Shown here: one piece after another, positions 6,604-8,217 of the stretch
How the letters are laid out: the number at the start of each line of letters is the position of its first letter
Position numbering within the stretch: position 1 is the first letter of the stretch
From: an uncultured Gemmataceae bacterium
GTDB taxonomy: Bacteria; Planctomycetota; Planctomycetia; Gemmatales; Gemmataceae
DNA length: 8,217 bases
Direction: 5' to 3'
NCBI GenBank assembly: GCA_937922175.1
Contig: CAKZUU010000025.1
Coordinates: 1 to 8,217, forward strand
Notes under the pieces: generated by a model
Told to the model about the DNA's origin: nothing
Databases searched by the model: none
Seen by the model: only the letters and a program-made list of their open reading frames with translations
Made by a program: the position numbers and the translations under genes

Positions 6604-7910
6604 CGGTTTTTTTTGAATTCGGTGGCCCGCTGGATCAAGCCGAAGGCATGATCGATATTGGCCTGGATCAGCCGTTGTCGATCCGTTTCGCTGGCCACTT
6701 CCCCGCTCAGCCAGAGGACGGCCATCTCGTCCGTGCTGCCTTCGCCATGCCGAACCCGTCGCGGAGGGCGTGCCGGATTTCGTGGGTTGTGCTCGCTGTT
6801 GTCGTACCGCCATTCCGCCCGAACGATCGTGCCTTTGGGCAATCGAATCGGTTGGCGAAAGTGATACGTCTCTTGCTGGTTGAAATCCCAGTCATCGATC
6901 CACAACAGACGTTCCACCCAACCATCAGGCAGTTCGGCCCAGGCTTTCACTTCTTTGCCGATAAAGTGCATATGCGGCCAAACGCTGTCGGCCCAGAGAT
7001 CGACGGGCAGTTCAAAATGATCGGAGACCACATAGCGTGGCTCGCCCGCCGGGATGTCGATCTCGGCGGTACTCAACATCACCCCCAACATGCGGCGTGT
7101 CGGGGGGTGTTTGGTTAGATAAATTCCAATTTCGGTTTGATCGACCTCTTCCTTGCCGAGGCTGTGATAGTGCATCTCCAATACGAAATCAGTGCCGGGG
7201 GGAACGTACATTGACGCGCGCGGAGGGAAGAAACGCGGAGTCCGGCCCGGCACGTAAATGGGAAAGATCGACAGCGGCACAAAGCCGGGACCGCCGGAGT
7301 TCTGGTATCCGTGTCCCCCGGCGGCCTGGTTCAACCTCCGCGCCGTCCCCGTCTGGTCAAAAATAGCGACCGCATGATGAGCCACGCGGGGGTTGGACGG
7401 CCGACAATCGATCCCCTTCAGATAGTATCCCGGCGGTAACTCCAAAGGCATCACGAAGTGCACGTAAACATCACGACCTTCCGCAGGAACTTTGAACGGC
7501 CGATCCATCTTCAGGACCAAATCCGGACGTCCCAGCTGCCAGCCCCCGGGAAATTGGGGCGCTCGCGGAAGGTCACGTGCCGATCCCTCGGGGCAGCCTG
7601 AATCGATCCATCGAAGAATCAAATCAATCTGCGGTTGGTTCAAGCGCCGCGGCTCAGCAAAGTTACCGTATCCTTCCCGCGGCTTCCAAGGCGGCATGAT
7701 CCGCCGGGCCACCGTCTGACGAATCAAGCTCGCTCGCTTTTTCACCTCACGATACGTCAACAAGCTAAAGGGCGCCACTTGACCCGGACGATGGCATCCA
7801 ACGCAATATTTGTACATGATCGGGGCGATGTCGCGACAAAATGTCGGCTCGTTGGCTCCCGTCTCCGATGACAACAAAATCCCCACGCCCAGCACCCAGG
7901 CGTTTCGCAT
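6600..7910 (-). CDS. Secreted cytochrome c fused to a copper type II (PHM/DBM-like) monooxygenase domain
   Basis: A 436-residue protein with a Sec signal peptide (about 1-19), so the mature part acts outside the cytoplasm, as heme c attachment requires. The start ATG at 7910 has GGAG five bases upstream. Residues about 23-112 are a cytochrome c-like domain: heme motif CVGCH at 36-40 and a likely distal ligand M72 in RRIMPPWKP. Residues about 120-430 resemble the two-lobed peptidylglycine/dopamine beta-monooxygenase fold. H178-H179 (VAHHAV), H247 (EMHYHS), H313-M-H315 followed by FIGK, and M396 (DEMAVLW) fall in the order and rough spacing of the CuH (three His) and CuM (HxH plus Met) ligands of PHM. 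So both copper sites look intact. The substrate is unknown. Relatives in planctomycetes and acidobacteria are, as I recall, often annotated only as redoxin or cytochrome c proteins. It forms a likely operon with the redoxin gene just upstream. Confidence 0.93.
   Translation of the reverse strand: MRNAWVLGVGILLSSETGANEPTFCRDIAPIMYKYCVGCHRPGQVAPFSLLTYREVKKRASLIRQTVARRIMPPWKPREGYGNFAEPRRLNQPQIDLILRWIDSGCPEGSARDLPRAPQFPGGWQLGRPDLVLKMDRPFKVPAEGRDVYVHFVMPLELPPGYYLKGIDCRPSNPRVAHHAVAIFDQTGTARRLNQAAGGHGYQNSGGPGFVPLSIFPIYVPGRTPRFFPPRASMYVPPGTDFVLEMHYHSLGKEEVDQTEIGIYLTKHPPTRRMLGVMLSTAEIDIPAGEPRYVVSDHFELPVDLWADSVWPHMHFIGKEVKAWAELPDGWVERLLWIDDWDFNQQETYHFRQPIRLPKGTIVRAEWRYDNSEHNPRNPARPPRRVRHGEGSTDEMAVLWLSGEVASETDRQRLIQANIDHAFGLIQRATEFKKNR
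6607..6614. repeat. Eight-base T tract (A8 on the coding strand) just past the glycosyltransferase stop
   Basis: The run of eight T on the plus strand begins three bases after the TAA of the glycosyltransferase gene. On the minus strand it is an A8 run encoding Lys-Lys and part of Asn in the C-terminal EFKKNR of the cytochrome c/copper protein. It could serve as the U-tract of a terminator for the plus-strand gene, but the preceding sequence folds only weakly (a three-base CCG/CGG stem). Confidence 0.3.
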
Positions 7911-7920
7911 ACCGACTCCG

Positions 7921-8217
7921 TCATGGATGGGTTAAGTCGATGTCGCATCCGATGGCTGGGGCGTGCGACACTTTTGGAAGATTTCCCGCGACCACGGCCC
8001 GGATCGCATCGCGCAAGTCACGTTGCTGGGGTTCGCCGCGTGATCGGCCCAGGTCGTAATAGCGGTCGTCGATTCGACCGCGATACATCACCATCTCCGA
8101 AGGAGATAAAACCACCGCCTCGGGGATTTTTCTTGCCCCAAAACGCCGCGCCAGCGACCGGTCCGAATCCAGAACGATCGGAAAGCTCAGCCCATACTCT
8201 TGGGCATGCCGACGGGC
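7921..8217 (-). CDS. Redoxin (AhpC/TSA/thioredoxin-like) protein, C-terminal part only
   Basis: The reading frame is open from the right edge to TGA at 7923-7921, giving 99 residues of the C-terminus. They include FPIVLDSDRSLARRFGARKI followed by PEAVVLSP, the second half of a peroxiredoxin/thioredoxin fold: the LDSD strand region, the loop before a cis-proline (K-I-P) and the following strand, then YRGRIDDRYYDLG and a last helix DLRDAIRAVVAG. The ending AIGCDID resembles the conserved GC-hydrophobic tail I recall in planctomycete redoxin proteins, just before their cytochrome c domain. The CxxC or peroxidatic cysteine region lies outside the window, so whether it is a peroxidase, reductase or inactive cannot be judged. 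The downstream heme-copper gene starts 10 bases after this stop, with its ribosome binding site in the gap, suggesting co-transcription and translational coupling. Confidence 0.87.
   Translation of the reverse strand, partial: ARRHAQEYGLSFPIVLDSDRSLARRFGARKIPEAVVLSPSEMVMYRGRIDDRYYDLGRSRGEPQQRDLRDAIRAVVAGNLPKVSHAPAIGCDIDLTHP

Noticed and set aside
6127..6813. Minus-strand 228-codon frame across the end of the glycosyltransferase and the cytochrome c/copper gene
   Set aside because: Overlaps two strongly supported genes, one on its own strand in another frame; composition is that of a shadow.

Overview
The window (about 60% G+C by eye) looks like a piece of a Planctomycetota chromosome, most likely from the Gemmataceae or a nearby family. 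The main evidence is the gene content: a secreted cytochrome c fused to a copper type II monooxygenase-like domain, preceded by a redoxin gene; a secreted proline-rich protein with a short helical N-terminal domain; and a membrane protein with a small helical N-terminal domain that I associate with planctomycetes. Lineage placement is inference from remembered families, not from a search. I see no rRNA, tRNA, CRISPR array, insertion sequence or phage gene.

Layout from left to right: (1) 5' part of a secreted protein on the minus strand (1-188). (2) A 235-base divergent intergenic region with a candidate plus-strand promoter. (3) A secreted proline-rich protein, plus strand (424-1608), with a 63-bp in-frame repeat. 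(4) A PAS-PAS-GGDEF diguanylate cyclase, minus strand (1615-3018). (5) A 166-base divergent intergenic region with candidate promoters both ways and an 11-bp inverted repeat. (6) A protein with a helical N-terminal domain and about four membrane helices, plus strand (3185-3991). (7) An ABC transporter ATPase, minus strand (3992-4915). (8) A GT-C (family 39-like) membrane glycosyltransferase, plus strand (4990-6603). (9) A secreted cytochrome c/copper monooxygenase-like protein, minus strand (6600-7910). (10) The 3' end of a redoxin gene, minus strand (7921-8217), directly upstream of (9) in the same direction.

The first seven genes alternate strictly in strand, so each is transcribed on its own. 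The three tail-to-tail junctions have 6 bp, 0 bp and minus 4 bp between stop codons, leaving no room for ordinary intergenic terminators. Only the last two genes look like an operon (10-nt gap, with the ribosome binding site of the second gene inside the gap). They plausibly form one extracytoplasmic redox unit of thiol, heme and copper. The other genes share no evident pathway: c-di-GMP signalling, an ABC ATPase without an adjacent permease, and a lipid-linked sugar transferase sit side by side without obvious linkage.

Nothing here is clearly a new defence or mobile system. The parts most worth a second look are the split redoxin / heme-copper pair with an apparently complete set of copper ligands, the helical-domain membrane protein, and the extreme compaction of the convergent junctions.
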